From NCBI GenBank assembly GCA_018333995.1, contig JAGXSG010000028.1:104045-168044 (forward strand): a stretch of DNA of 64,000 nt. The letters run 5' to 3'. Position 1 is the first letter of the stretch. Each line of letters opens with the position of its first letter. Source of the stretch: Clostridiales bacterium. Its GTDB lineage: Bacteria > Actinomycetota > Coriobacteriia > Anaerosomatales > SLCP01. Of this stretch, positions 19,002-28,253 are shown one piece after another. The position numbers were made by a program, and so were the translations under genes. The notes beneath the pieces are model-generated. The model did no database searches and had not been told where the DNA came from. It saw only the letters and a program-made list of their open reading frames with translations.

Positions 19002-20321
19002 ATGCCGGGAGGGACACACCACGTGCTTTCGCACGGGTTCAGGGGCGGGATACGCCCGCACGACCACAAGGAATCGACGAGAGACAAGCACACTGCACGG
19101 CTGCCTGTCCCGCGCCGTATCGTTGTGCCGGTACTTCAACACCTCGGCGTGCCCAATGCGCCAGTTGTCGCCGTGGGGGACACGGTGAGGCGCGGACAGC
19201 TGATCGCCTCGGCGGGTGATGTGGTGAGCGCTCCGATTCACTCGCCGGTAACCGGTGTGGTCGTTTCGATCGGCGACACCCTTACCATTAACGGAGCTAT
19301 CGTCCCCGCCGTCTATATCGAGCCTGATCCGGTTCAAGAGTGGGACGGTTACGTGCGGGTCGAGGTGACGAGCGTCGTGCGCACAGTTCGTGCGGCGGGA
19401 GTCGTAGGGCTCGGCGGCGGAGCGTTCCCGACCGCCGTCAAGCTCACACCGCCGGCGGACTCTCCGGTGTCGACGCTTATTTTGAACGGGTGCGAGTGCG
19501 AGCCGTATCTGACGTGCGACCATCGCACCATGCTCGAACGTCCGGCCAGCGTTGCTTCCGGCGCGCGCCACATCGCCAGCGCCCTCGGAGCGTCACGCGT
19601 TGTCGTAGGCATCGAAGCCAATAAGCCCGACGCAGTCGATGTCATGCGATCCGCCATGGGCGCCTCGGCGGAGGTGCTCATGCTCGCCACCCGGTATCCG
19701 CAAGGGGCCGAGAAGCAGCTTATACACACCGTACTTGGCAGGGAGGTGCCGCACGGAAGGCTTCCCGCGTCGGTGGGAGCGCTCGTCCACAACGTCTCCA
19801 CCGCCGCAGCCATAGCGGATGCGCTCGATGAAGGCAAACCGCTCATGGAGCGGGTTGTGACCGTCACGGGCCAGGTGGCTCGGCCGGGCAACTACATCGT
19901 GCCAATCGGGATGCTTGTGGCCGATCTCCTCGAGGCGGTCGGCGGCGTGATCGAGGGCGCGGGGCGCGTGGTGGCTGGAGGGCCGATGACAGGCATCGCT
20001 CTGGCCGATCTCCACGTGCCGGTAGTCAAGGGGACCGGGGGAGTTGTCGTGTTGCCCGCCAGGAGCGTGGCACCGGCGATCCAAGGCGATCAGCCGTGTA
20101 TCCGGTGCGCGCGGTGCGTGGCTGGATGTCCCATGTCGCTTGAGCCGTACGCGCTCGGCATTTACGCCAACCGCAGGCAGTGGGATGCGACGGATCGCCT
20201 CCATGCGATGGATTGTATCGAGTGCGGGTGCTGCGCCTACGTTTGTCCCACGAATCGGCCCCTCGTGCAGCTCATCCGCCGGGCGAAGCAAGTTCTGATC
20301 GAGCGAGTGGCCAGACCGTGA
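19002..20321 (+). CDS. rnfC: Rnf complex subunit RnfC (NADH-binding, Fe-S)
   Basis: Peripheral subunit (439 aa) of the Rnf ferredoxin:NAD+ oxidoreductase, which couples electron transfer to Na+ or H+ export. The opening FRGGIRPHDHKEST is typical. The NADH/flavin-binding part has VVGLGGGAFPTAVKL and LNGCECEPYLTCDHRTML. Two [4Fe-4S] motifs close the protein: CIRCARCVAGCP near 366 and CIECGCCAYVCP near 405. The ATG at 19002 is kept, but GTG at 19023, after GGGAGGG, is a good alternative and matches usual RnfC starts better. First gene of rnfCDGEAB; it overlaps rnfD by GTGA. Confidence 0.95.
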   Translation: MPGGTHHVLSHGFRGGIRPHDHKESTRDKHTARLPVPRRIVVPVLQHLGVPNAPVVAVGDTVRRGQLIASAGDVVSAPIHSPVTGVVVSIGDTLTINGAIVPAVYIEPDPVQEWDGYVRVEVTSVVRTVRAAGVVGLGGGAFPTAVKLTPPADSPVSTLILNGCECEPYLTCDHRTMLERPASVASGARHIASALGASRVVVGIEANKPDAVDVMRSAMGASAEVLMLATRYPQGAEKQLIHTVLGREVPHGRLPASVGALVHNVSTAAAIADALDEGKPLMERVVTVTGQVARPGNYIVPIGMLVADLLEAVGGVIEGAGRVVAGGPMTGIALADLHVPVVKGTGGVVVLPARSVAPAIQGDQPCIRCARCVAGCPMSLEPYALGIYANRRQWDATDRLHAMDCIECGCCAYVCPTNRPLVQLIRRAKQVLIERVARP

Positions 20322-21331
20322 GCGCTCAGTCGTCAAAAGCCACGACGATCCTCGTCGCGCCAGCGCCACACGTCGTAGCGAAAAGCACGTGCCGAGGGAC
20401 GATGCTTTGGGTCATAGGGGCACTGATGCCCGTGACGGCATGGGCAATCTGGAACATGGGCTCTGTCGCCGTGGCGCTGCTTGCGGCGTGTATAGGCTCA
20501 GCGCTTGCCACCGAGGGGCTCTGGAACCGGCTTGCGCGGCGTCCTCAGACACTTCTCGACGGGTCCGCGCTGCTGACAGGGCTTTTGCTCGCGCTAGCAC
20601 TTCCTCCGCGCACTCCGTGGTGGATCGCGGTCGCTGGCGGGATCGTCGCGATCGCGCTCGGCAAGATGATCTTTGGAGGACTGGGCTGGAACCTGTTCAA
20701 CCCGGCGCTCGTCGGGCGAGCCTTCATCTCCATTTCCTGGGCGGGTGTGCTTTCTGAAGTGAGCCCGTATCCCGGGGGATGGTATAGCGCGATCGATGTC
20801 CCGGGCACGGCGGATCTCGACGCCATCAGCGGTGCGACGCGGCTCGCCATCGCCGCCGCTGACCGGGATGCGGGAGGCGCGTACGGGTTCGACCTTTCCG
20901 GCCACTACGACGCGTTACTCTTCCGCAACCTGGAAGGATGCCTTGGTGAGGTCTCGGCGGCGCTTCTGTTGCTCGGCGGAGTAGCGCTTATCATCCGTGG
21001 GATTATCGATTGGCGTATTCCCGCAGGATATATCGGCACGGTTGCGCTGCTATCGTGGGCGTTTGGCTCCGATCCGGTGTTCCACGTGCTTGCGGGCGGG
21101 CTCATGCTTGGAGCGTTCTTCATGGCCACCGACTACGTTACTTCGCCGATGACGCCCCTCGGCCGTTTTGTCTTCGGGGTCGGCTGCGGAGTGTTCAACG
21201 TCGTCGGGCGCTTTTTTGGGCCGATGCCCGAGGCGACCACGTTCGCGATCCTGTTCATGAACGGCCTTGTCCCCCTTATCGACCGAGGTTTGCGGCCACG
21301 AACGTTCGGTTGGAGGCGGGGCGATGCGTAG
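20318..21331 (+). CDS. rnfD: Rnf complex subunit RnfD
   Basis: Integral membrane subunit of 337 aa with about ten hydrophobic helices. It carries the covalent-FMN motif SGATRLAIA near residue 169, where the threonine is the expected attachment site. FGGLGWNLFNPALVGRAF and a C-terminal FGVGCGVFNVVGRFFG segment match the NqrB/RnfD family. The GTG at 20318 overlaps the rnfC stop. A longer in-frame extension exists inside rnfC but is not RnfD-like. The FMN transferase (ApbE) needed for modification is not in the window. Confidence 0.93.
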   Translation: MSAQSSKATTILVAPAPHVVAKSTCRGTMLWVIGALMPVTAWAIWNMGSVAVALLAACIGSALATEGLWNRLARRPQTLLDGSALLTGLLLALALPPRTPWWIAVAGGIVAIALGKMIFGGLGWNLFNPALVGRAFISISWAGVLSEVSPYPGGWYSAIDVPGTADLDAISGATRLAIAAADRDAGGAYGFDLSGHYDALLFRNLEGCLGEVSAALLLLGGVALIIRGIIDWRIPAGYIGTVALLSWAFGSDPVFHVLAGGLMLGAFFMATDYVTSPMTPLGRFVFGVGCGVFNVVGRFFGPMPEATTFAILFMNGLVPLIDRGLRPRTFGWRRGDA

Positions 21332-21923
21332 GGCCCAGTCGACACCCTTCAACATGGTGGGAGCGGTCCTCCTTACCTGCGTGGTCGCCGCTACCTCACT
21401 CGCGCTGACCTACGAGGTCACTCGTGACCGGATCGCCGCGCAGGAGCGAGCGGCTGAGGAGCGCGCTTTGAGGGCGGTGGTTCCGGATGCCGAGGGATTC
21501 GAGGTCGCTGACGACGTGCTTGAACAGTCGGTCGATGCGGCGCAGGAAATCGCCGTGACCGCCGTCTATCGCGCGCTAGGGCCTGAGGGAAACGTCGTTG
21601 CGTGGGGCGTGCGCGTCGCGCCACGGGGCTACGCCGGTCCTATCCAGCTCGTTGTGGGATTGGATAGAGATGGGGAAGTCCTTGGTGTCAGTATCATCTC
21701 CATGACCGAGACGCCAGGTCTGGGAACTAAGATCGCCACGGTCGACGGGTGGCTCGATCAGTTCATCGGGTGGAGCGGAGCGGATATCAACGCCTCGGCG
21801 CGAGAGTTTGACGCGATCGCAGGTGCGACAAAGTCGTCGGTCGCTGTTCGTGAGGGCGTGGTTGCCGCTGGACGGGTGTGGTCCGCGGCGCTGAGTGGGC
21901 GGGAGGAGGTAGATGCGCCTTGA
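21324..21923 (+). CDS. rnfG: Rnf complex subunit RnfG
   Basis: Membrane-anchored flavoprotein subunit (199 aa) with one N-terminal transmembrane helix (about 9-30) and an extracytoplasmic FMN-binding domain. The domain has VVGLDRDGEVLGVSIISMTETPGLG and the covalent-FMN motif AGATKSS near 172. GGAGGCGGGG stands 2-11 bases before the ATG at 21324, which overlaps the rnfD stop. It is homologous to NqrC. Flavin attachment would need ApbE from elsewhere in the genome. Confidence 0.93.
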   Translation: MRRAQSTPFNMVGAVLLTCVVAATSLALTYEVTRDRIAAQERAAEERALRAVVPDAEGFEVADDVLEQSVDAAQEIAVTAVYRALGPEGNVVAWGVRVAPRGYAGPIQLVVGLDRDGEVLGVSIISMTETPGLGTKIATVDGWLDQFIGWSGADINASAREFDAIAGATKSSVAVREGVVAAGRVWSAALSGREEVDAP

Positions 21924-22582
21924 GTGAGTGGGTTGCGGTGTTCAAGCGTGGGCTGGCGGTCGATAACCCGCTGACCGTGCTCATGATCGGCTTATGTGCG
22001 ACGCTCGCGGTGTCCACCAAGGTCGAAGGCGCTCTCTTCATGGGCCTTGCGGTCATCTTTGTGCTCGTCATGTCGGCTGCGATCGTGTCGAGCCTTCGTC
22101 ACCTCGTCCCCGAGATGGTCCGCATTCCAGTGTTCATCGTGATCATCGCGTCATTTGTCACCATCGTCGACCTGACGATGAAAGCGTTCGTGCCAGACAT
22201 CTACAGCTTCCTCGGCGTGTGGATCCCTCTCATCGTTGTTAACTGCATGATTCTCGGGCGTGCCGAGGCGTTCTCGTACCACCAACCCGTACGGCTTGCG
22301 ATAGCCGACGGCTTGGGAATGGGAAGCGGGTTCACGATGGTGATAGTCGTGCTCGCGTTCATACGGGAGCTATTTGGGAGCGGGGAGATCGTGTTCTTTG
22401 GCACTCGAGTACTCGGGATGCCCGAATGGTACCCGGCTCCCGGCATTCTCGTGCTCTTCCCCGGTGCGTTCATTGTGTTTGGATTCATCGTTGCGGCGAT
22501 GAGGTGGTACAACAACCAGCGTACGTTAGTGCGTACGGTTCAGACGCCCGTTCAGTGCAGGGTGGAAGAGGGAGGGCGGTAG
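21920..22582 (+). CDS. rnfE: Rnf complex subunit RnfE
   Basis: Integral membrane subunit (220 aa) with six predicted helices, homologous to NqrD. Family features are DNPLTVLMIGLCATLAVS near the start, RIPVFIVIIASFVTIVDL and WIPLIVVNCMILGRAEAF near the middle, which carries the cysteine that binds the intramembrane iron centre in NqrDE-type pairs. TTG at 21920 shares bases with the rnfG stop and follows GGAGGAGG by 10 bases. It pairs with RnfA in the membrane. Confidence 0.93.
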   Translation: MSEWVAVFKRGLAVDNPLTVLMIGLCATLAVSTKVEGALFMGLAVIFVLVMSAAIVSSLRHLVPEMVRIPVFIVIIASFVTIVDLTMKAFVPDIYSFLGVWIPLIVVNCMILGRAEAFSYHQPVRLAIADGLGMGSGFTMVIVVLAFIRELFGSGEIVFFGTRVLGMPEWYPAPGILVLFPGAFIVFGFIVAAMRWYNNQRTLVRTVQTPVQCRVEEGGR

Positions 22583-22584
22583 GG

Positions 22585-23205
22585 GTGGAGACCCTCCAAC
22601 ACTTCGCGCTACTGCTTGTGGGCGGTGCGCTCGTGAACAACATATTGCTCACGCGATTCATTGGGCTTTGTCCGTTCTTCGGGGTCTCGGGTTCGATGGA
22701 GACGAGCCTTGGCATGGCAGGCGCGGTGGTCTTTGTGATGACGCTCGCCACGAGTGCCACGTGGGTGTTCTGGAATGCGCTGCTGCAGCCGCTCGGCGTG
22801 GGTGAGTTCCTCTACATCCCGGCGTTCATACTCGTCATCGCGGCGCTCGTGCAGTTCGTGGAGATGTACTTGCGCAAGGCGAGCCCTGCGCTCTACCGGT
22901 CGTTAGGCATCTTCTTGCCTCTCATCACTACAAACTGTGCCGTGCTCGCGACCGCGACAGAAGCGGTGCGCCCTGGCTTTTTCAAGATGGGAGTTGACTA
23001 CGGGTTCGGCTTCGGAGAGGCGCTCGTCTACACCTTCGGTGTGGCGCTAGGCTTTGGCATCGCGCTCATCTCGTTTACGGCGTTGAGAGAACGTCTCGAA
23101 GTGGCCCCGGTTCCAGAAATCATGCGCGGCACCCCGATCGCGTTTGTCACGGCGGGTCTACTTTCCTTCGGTTACGTCGGCTTGGCCGGCTTGTTTGGAT
23201 TGTGA
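22585..23205 (+). CDS. rnfA: Rnf complex subunit RnfA
   Basis: Integral membrane subunit (206 aa), homologous to NqrE and to RnfE. NNILLTRFIGLCPFFGVSG near residue 17 and FLPLITTNCAVLATA near 109 hold the conserved cysteines that sit head-to-tail with those of RnfE. The GTG at 22585 follows GGGAGGG and lies 3 bases after the rnfE stop. A frame reaching back into rnfE is only an extension. Order A after E, then B, is the usual rnfCDGEAB order. Confidence 0.94.
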   Translation: METLQHFALLLVGGALVNNILLTRFIGLCPFFGVSGSMETSLGMAGAVVFVMTLATSATWVFWNALLQPLGVGEFLYIPAFILVIAALVQFVEMYLRKASPALYRSLGIFLPLITTNCAVLATATEAVRPGFFKMGVDYGFGFGEALVYTFGVALGFGIALISFTALRERLEVAPVPEIMRGTPIAFVTAGLLSFGYVGLAGLFGL

Positions 23206-23218
23206 GGCGTGTGTCCGG

Positions 23219-24112
23219 GTGGATCTGACGCTCATAGTGAACGCGGTACTTGCGCTGAGTCTTATCGGTCTCGTCGCGGCCGCACTGCTGTCCATGGCAG
23301 CGCGCACGTTTACAGTGCAGGTTGACCCGCAGATCGAGCGCGTGCTCAGCGCTCTTCCCGGCGCCAACTGCGGCGCGTGTGGGAATCCGTCGTGCTTCTC
23401 GGCTGCCGAGGCGCTTGTAGCGGGAACGATGGCGCTGACCGGTTGCACGGCGGGTGGACGAGCGGTCGCGGATGCCATCGCCGACGTGCTTGGGATCCAA
23501 AAGTGCGAGGTCGCCGAGGTCGTGTCAGTGAGGCGCTGCGGAGGGGGCAGCGCCGCGGTCCGCCGCTACGAGTACTCGGGGGTTCTCTCATGCAACATGG
23601 TGTCACGGCTCGCCGGTGGCGTCATCGAATGTCCGGCGGGGTGTTTCGGCTACGGTGACTGCGTTGCGGCATGTCCATTCAACGCGATCACTATCGATGC
23701 GCGCGGACTTCCGGTGATCGATCTCGATCGCTGCACAGGGTGTGAGCTTTGTGTTCGTGAGTGCCCGCGAGGGCCGGCCCGTCTGCTCGAGATGGTGCCC
23801 GAGGACGGACCCGTCGTCATCCGATGCAACTCGCATGATCGTCCAAAGGCTCGCAAGGATTACTGTGTAAAGTGCTGCATCGCGTGCAAGAAGTGCGAGC
23901 GCGCGTGTCCCGCCGACGCGATCCACGTCATTGACTTGCTTGCGGTGGTGTCCTTCGAGAGGTGTACGGGCTGCGGGGCGTGCGTCGCCGTCTGCCCTCA
24001 ACAGTGTATCGACTTTACCGGAAGAGCCGCGCATGCCCCTGCCGCGACACTCGATGGACTAGGCGTTCAAGGTGCTTTCGCTGTGGGTATCGCTCGCGAG
24101 GAGCCGTCATGA
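23219..24112 (+). CDS. rnfB: Rnf complex subunit RnfB, ferredoxin-like
   Basis: Entry point for electrons from ferredoxin (297 aa). One N-terminal membrane helix is followed by the four-cysteine motif GANCGACGNPSCFSAAEAL and then several [4Fe-4S] motifs: CPAGCFGYGDCVAACP, CTGCELCVRECP, CVKCCIACKKCERACP and CTGCGACVAVCP. The order and number fit long RnfB proteins of anaerobes. The GTG at 23219 is chosen because it opens directly with the hydrophobic helix; GAGG is about 10 bases upstream. The stop overlaps the next ATG (ATGA). Confidence 0.94.
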   Translation: MDLTLIVNAVLALSLIGLVAAALLSMAARTFTVQVDPQIERVLSALPGANCGACGNPSCFSAAEALVAGTMALTGCTAGGRAVADAIADVLGIQKCEVAEVVSVRRCGGGSAAVRRYEYSGVLSCNMVSRLAGGVIECPAGCFGYGDCVAACPFNAITIDARGLPVIDLDRCTGCELCVRECPRGPARLLEMVPEDGPVVIRCNSHDRPKARKDYCVKCCIACKKCERACPADAIHVIDLLAVVSFERCTGCGACVAVCPQQCIDFTGRAAHAPAATLDGLGVQGAFAVGIAREEPS

Positions 24113-24468
24113 CCAGGGGCGACCAGATACTCGTTGCCGCACTCCTCGCGCTTGCACTGTTCTCGTTCCTGCTGATAGCCGCTTTAGCTCCCCTTGACGG
24201 CGACTCAGTGACGATCGGTGGTCCGGAAGGTGTCAGCGACGTCTCTCTTCGACGTACTGCCGTGTACCGTGTCGAAGGCCGCCTGGGAGTTGTGGTCGTC
24301 GAAGTCGCTGAAGGGCGAGCCTCGGTGGTCGATGCGTGCTGCCCTGACGAGCTGTGTGTCCGCGCCGGCTACGCCCGTCCCGGGAGACCCGTCGTGTGTG
24401 CTCCTAACGGTGTCAGCGTGACTGTTCGCGGAGAAGGCGGTGAAGTGCTCGATGCGGTATCGCGCTGA
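24109..24468 (+). CDS. NusG domain II-containing small membrane protein
   Basis: A 119-aa protein with one N-terminal membrane helix and a NusG_II (DUF/KOW-like) beta domain. The stretch VVDACCPDELCVRAGYARPGRPVVCAPNGVSVTV shows the paired cysteines typical of this family. Members usually follow rnf genes or sit beside a Gx-transporter gene in anaerobes. It starts with ATG overlapping the rnfB stop. A role in Rnf or heptaprenyl/quinone-linked processes is suggested only by neighbours. Confidence 0.8.
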   Translation: MTRGDQILVAALLALALFSFLLIAALAPLDGDSVTIGGPEGVSDVSLRRTAVYRVEGRLGVVVVEVAEGRASVVDACCPDELCVRAGYARPGRPVVCAPNGVSVTVRGEGGEVLDAVSR

Positions 24469-24982
24469 CACACGGCTGTCCGCTCACACCGCCATGTTGC
24501 TCGCGCTGGGGGCTGTTCTCGGATACGTGGAAACGCTCATCGCCATCCCCATGCCGGTACCGGGCGCCAAGCTCGGCCTCGCGAACATCGCTGTCGTAAT
24601 CGCTCTGGCCATAACCGATCCGTTCCGGGCCATGATCGTCTCACTGGGTCGTGTAGCGCTCGTCGGTCTTGCTACGGGCACGCTGGGCGGACCGACAGTC
24701 GCGCTCTCGCTTGCCGGAGCGTGTGCTGCGCTTGTTGCGATGATGTTCCTCCGTTCCCGGGGAAGCACGTTTTCAGTCGTGGGCTGGGCTGTCGCGGGCG
24801 CGGCGGCTCACTCCGTTGCGCAGATTGCTGCTGCGTGTCTGCTTGTTGGTTCTTTTGCTCCACTGGCGCTGGCACCCCTTGTCCTTGCCCTAAGCCTGCC
24901 CTCCGGGCTCGCGATCGGATACTCCGCCCGTCTCCTCATCTCCCGCATCCCCCAGTTCACTCTGTCGGTTGCTGGTAGGTAA
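24440..24982 (+). CDS. Gx-transporter / heptaprenyl diphosphate synthase component I-like membrane protein
   Basis: A 180-aa membrane protein with about five helices. PVPGAKLGLANIAVVIAL near residue 41 is the family signature of the PF07456-type proteins. Annotation as heptaprenyl synthase component I is historical; membrane topology suggests a transporter-like role. It overlaps the preceding gene by 29 bases, so it belongs to the rnf transcript. GTG at 24440 and ATG at 24452 are both possible starts. Confidence 0.8.
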   Translation: MKCSMRYRADTRLSAHTAMLLALGAVLGYVETLIAIPMPVPGAKLGLANIAVVIALAITDPFRAMIVSLGRVALVGLATGTLGGPTVALSLAGACAALVAMMFLRSRGSTFSVVGWAVAGAAAHSVAQIAAACLLVGSFAPLALAPLVLALSLPSGLAIGYSARLLISRIPQFTLSVAGR

Positions 24983-24995
24983 GTAGAGGAGGTGG

Positions 24996-25664
24996 GTGTC
25001 GATGGCGCCTCGCCTGATGGGTGTCGAGCGCACACCGCGATCATTGGTGCTCTCGGGTCATGTTGACGCGGTGTCTGACGCCGCACTCTTGTCCGTGCTC
25101 ATCGGGGACGAGGGCGAGGAGGGAGGGCGTCGAGTCCTTGAGGCGTATCCGGTCCCAGACGCTCTGTGGCGGGTGAGCGCCGAGGACTTGACGGGGCTGC
25201 CCGGTATCGGTCCGGCAAGCGCGGCGCGGCTTCTGGCGGGGTTGGAGTTTAGCAGGCGTGCGTCAGTGTGGCGTTGTAAAGAGCGCGCGAGTATACAAAC
25301 GCCCGAAGACGTGGTCGCGTTGTGCGGGCTCCAATTGAGGGGTGCTGACCGCGAGCACTTTTGGTCGCTCGCGCTCAACACGAAGAACCGTTTAGTCAGA
25401 ATGGTCGAGATATCCGTGGGGAGTCTCAACGCGTCGATAGTGCACCCAAGGGAGTTGTTCAAAGATGCGGTGAGGTGCTCGGCAGCGTCCGTGGTGGTCG
25501 TCCATAACCATCCAAGCGGAGACCCGACCCCTTCTGGCGCCGACATTCAGCTCACCCGGCGTCTTGTGCGTGCGGGAGACGTCCTTGGGATAGAGGTGCT
25601 CGACCACGTGATCATCGGCGATGGCGGCGAGCACGCGTCCCTGCGTGACCTCGGCCTGATGTAG
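24996..25664 (+). CDS. radC: RadC/JAMM-family DNA repair-associated protein
   Basis: A 222-aa protein with an N-terminal helix-hairpin-helix region (LTGLPGIGPASAARLLAGLEFSRR) and a C-terminal JAMM/MPN domain with metal motif HNHPSGDPTPSGAD near residue 169. This is the usual RadC layout. RadC was linked to repair in the past but its activity is still uncertain. The N-terminus is shorter and more divergent than in typical RadC. GTG at 24996 follows GAGGAGG closely; ATG at 25002 is an alternative. Confidence 0.9.
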   Translation: MSMAPRLMGVERTPRSLVLSGHVDAVSDAALLSVLIGDEGEEGGRRVLEAYPVPDALWRVSAEDLTGLPGIGPASAARLLAGLEFSRRASVWRCKERASIQTPEDVVALCGLQLRGADREHFWSLALNTKNRLVRMVEISVGSLNASIVHPRELFKDAVRCSAASVVVVHNHPSGDPTPSGADIQLTRRLVRAGDVLGIEVLDHVIIGDGGEHASLRDLGLM

Positions 25665-25713
25665 CGGGTTCCATGAACGGATGACACGGAACCGTCACGT
25701 GAGGACGAGCGTA

Positions 25714-25742
25714 TCGACCAATGTGCTGTGCTACACTTATCC
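25714..25742 (+). promoter_or_regulatory. Possible promoter of the mreBCD operon
   Basis: TCGACC (25714-25719) and TTATCC (25737-25742) are separated by 17 bases upstream of mreB. The match to the housekeeping consensus is only partial. TACACT at 25732-25737 is another candidate -10 element but lacks a good -35 partner. Confidence 0.3.
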
Positions 25743-25789
25743 GGCTCTGAGAGCAGGGGCTTTCGCGTGCGAGAGGAGTCTAGGCGACC

Positions 25790-26830
25790 GTGTCGCTCAT
25801 CGATATGTTTTTCAACTCGTGGGGCGGCGACATGGCTGTCGACCTTGGGACCGCCAACACGCTCGTTTCGGTCAGGGGTCGCGGGATCGTGCTCATAGAG
25901 CCGTCCGTTGTCGCGGTCGAAAGGGATACGAAGCGTGTGCTTGCCGTAGGCATGGAGGCCAAGCGAATGCTCGGCCGTACGCCGGGGAGCATCGTCGCGA
26001 TCCGTCCGCTCAAAGATGGTGTCATCGCTGACTTTGAAGTCACCGAGTCGATGCTGCGCTACTTCATCAACAAGACGCGCGTGAAGCGCTTTCCGTGGCA
26101 GCCCAAACCTCGTGTTGTCATCTGCGTGCCGAGTGGGGTTACCGAGGTCGAGAAGCGTGCCGTCTTCGAGGCGACGATGCAGGCCGGTGCGAGGCAGGCT
26201 TTCCTCATCGAAGAACCGATGGCGGCCGCGATCGGTTCCGGGCTACCGATCCAGGAACCTACCGGAAACATGGTTGTCGATATCGGGGGCGGCACGACAG
26301 AGGTCGCTGTGATCTCGCTCGGTGGAATCGTTGTGTCGCAGTCTATTCGCATCGCCGGGGACGAGTTCGACGAAGCGATTATCAGTCACGTGAAGCGCAC
26401 GTACAATGTTCTTATCGGCGAACGTACCGCTGAGGAGATCAAGTTCGAAATCGGTAGCGCGTGGCCGCTGCTTGAGGAGATCGACGTCGAGATTCGCGGA
26501 CGCGACTTGCTCACAGGATTGCCGCGGACGGTGACGATGGAGTCCGAGGAGATCAGGGAGGCTCTCGAGGAGCCGATCGCGGCGATAGTGGCGGCGGTCA
26601 AGGGCACCCTGGAAAAGACCCCCCCAGAACTTGCCAGCGATCTCATGGAGTACGGCATCGTGCTTACTGGTGGAGGCGCGCTTCTCAAGGGGCTTGATGA
26701 TCGCATCAAGCACGAGACCGGGATGCCGGTACACGTGTCGGAAAACGCACTTACTAACGTCGTGGATGGTTCCGCTCAGGCTCTTGAGGAGATTGACGCT
26801 CTCAAAAAGATCCTCACCGGCGCACGCTAG
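25790..26830 (+). CDS. mreB: Rod shape-determining protein MreB
   Basis: Actin-like ATPase (346 aa) that forms membrane filaments guiding cell-wall synthesis. Phosphate 1 motif [10 protein letters not shown] is near residue 17, phosphate 2 [18 protein letters not shown] near 157, and the adenosine motif [13 protein letters not shown] near 284. The start is GTG at 25790, 11 bases after AGAGGAG. It heads the cluster mreB-mreC-mreD-PBP2-rodA, a complete elongasome set, which predicts rod-shaped cells. Confidence 0.96.
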   Translation: MSLIDMFFNSWGGDMAVDLGTANTLVSVRGRGIVLIEPSVVAVERDTKRVLAVGMEAKRMLGRTPGSIVAIRPLKDGVIADFEVTESMLRYFINKTRVKRFPWQPKPRVVICVPSGVTEVEKRAVFEATMQAGARQAFLIEEPMAAAIGSGLPIQEPTGNMVVDIGGGTTEVAVISLGGIVVSQSIRIAGDEFDEAIISHVKRTYNVLIGERTAEEIKFEIGSAWPLLEEIDVEIRGRDLLTGLPRTVTMESEEIREALEEPIAAIVAAVKGTLEKTPPELASDLMEYGIVLTGGGALLKGLDDRIKHETGMPVHVSENALTNVVDGSAQALEEIDALKKILTGAR

Positions 26831-26839
26831 GACACGCAT

Positions 26840-27694
26840 ATGAGGTTTTCCTCCCGCGAGAGATCGCGGGGCGGCTGGGTACTGATCGCCCTCATCGCCG
26901 CCTCATTTCTGCTCACGACCGTCTACTATCGTGAGGGCGATTCCGGACCGCTCACGTCGACGAGGCGGGTCTTTCACGCGGTGATCACGCCGGTCTCTCA
27001 CGCAGGCGCCTTTGTCACGTCGCCGATTAGAGCGGTGGGCGGATGGTTTGCGGGACTCACAATCTCGCGTGAGGAGATCGAGATCTTGCGCGAGCAGAAC
27101 GCCACCTTGAGACAGCGCGTTGTTGATCTCGAAGAGGCACGACTCGAAAACGAACGTCTACGGGGATTGGTCGGTCTCGTAGATGGCCGCGAGTTCGACG
27201 CGGTTGGCACGCGTATCATCGCAAGGCCGCTGACGGCGTGGGAGGCGGTCGTCACCATCGATCGAGGCGGGGCTGACGGAGTCGCCCCAGGGATGCCTGT
27301 GCTCACTGTGCACGGACTGCTCGGATACGTTGTCGAAACCAGCGAGCGATCAAGCCGCGTGCGCCTGATCACCGACCAGCGCAGCGGCGTTGCGGCGATG
27401 CTCCAGGCGTCTCGCGCGGAAGGTGTCGTCTCGGGATCCATCAATGGTGACCTCGTGATGCGGTTCGTGAGCCGTGACGCGACGGTCACCGTGGGCGAGC
27501 CGGTGCTCACGTCTGGGCTCGGTGGCGTGTACCCACGCGGCCTGCTTGTTGGCGAAGTCGCGAGCTACCGGCTCACCGACGCCGACCTCCATCCCGTGAT
27601 CACGGTGCGATCAAACGTGTCGCTACCTGCCATCGAGGAGGCAGTCGTGTTAGTGGGCGCCGCTGCCGAGATAGAGGGAGGCGGCGGACAGTGA
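26840..27694 (+). CDS. mreC: Rod shape-determining protein MreC
   Basis: Single-pass membrane protein (284 aa) that scaffolds the elongasome outside the membrane. Residues 13-27 form the membrane helix; a coiled coil (~75-110, ISREEIEILREQNATLRQRV) follows, then the beta-barrel domains with GVAPGMPVLTVHGLLGYV and GVYPRGLLVGEV. The ATG at 26840 lies 9 bases after the mreB stop, and the end overlaps mreD by GTGA. Confidence 0.94.
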   Translation: MRFSSRERSRGGWVLIALIAASFLLTTVYYREGDSGPLTSTRRVFHAVITPVSHAGAFVTSPIRAVGGWFAGLTISREEIEILREQNATLRQRVVDLEEARLENERLRGLVGLVDGREFDAVGTRIIARPLTAWEAVVTIDRGGADGVAPGMPVLTVHGLLGYVVETSERSSRVRLITDQRSGVAAMLQASRAEGVVSGSINGDLVMRFVSRDATVTVGEPVLTSGLGGVYPRGLLVGEVASYRLTDADLHPVITVRSNVSLPAIEEAVVLVGAAAEIEGGGGQ

Positions 27695-28203
27695 ACAGAT
27701 TCTGGTCCGCGGCAGGCGCGCTTACCGGAGCCGTTCTCTTGCAGGCGGGACTTGCTCCAAATATCGCGATCGGTGGTGTGGTGCCAAACATGTTTTTGCT
27801 GGTCGTCGTCACACTTGCCCTGGTACAGGGACCTCGCGCCGGCATGATCGCGGGATTTACAGGTGGAATCCTCTTCGACCTCGTTGGCACGGGCCCGATC
27901 GGTCCTGGCGCGCTTGTACTGTGTGTGGTGGGCTTCCTTGCGGGATCTGCAGCCGAGAACACGTTTTCCGAGGGATGGTCAGTGCCGCTCGTAATCTTGT
28001 TTTTTTCCGGCTTGGCGACCGAAGGAGCGTACGCTCTATCGCTTGCGGTACTTGGCGAGAGCGGATCGGGATTCCGAGGGTTTGCCGGCGTGATGTTTTC
28101 GGGAGCGCTGTATAATGTCGCGGTGGCCGTGCTCGTGTACCCGTGGCTGGCCCGCTTCTTGCGAGACGAGCGATCCGTGAACATGTTCAGGCGGCTGTCG
28201 TAG
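27691..28203 (+). CDS. mreD: Rod shape-determining protein MreD
   Basis: Integral membrane protein (170 aa) with about five helices. GVVPNMFLLVVVTLALVQGPRAG and the following GGILFDL segment are typical of the family. It is identified mainly by position between mreC and the PBP2 gene and by topology, as MreD sequences are poorly conserved. GTG at 27691 overlaps the mreC stop. Confidence 0.9.
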   Translation: MNRFWSAAGALTGAVLLQAGLAPNIAIGGVVPNMFLLVVVTLALVQGPRAGMIAGFTGGILFDLVGTGPIGPGALVLCVVGFLAGSAAENTFSEGWSVPLVILFFSGLATEGAYALSLAVLGESGSGFRGFAGVMFSGALYNVAVAVLVYPWLARFLRDERSVNMFRRLS

Positions 28204-28253
28204 CCGCGTCTGCCGTTCGACCGCCAAAGTAGCGGCCGAGGAGAACACACCCA

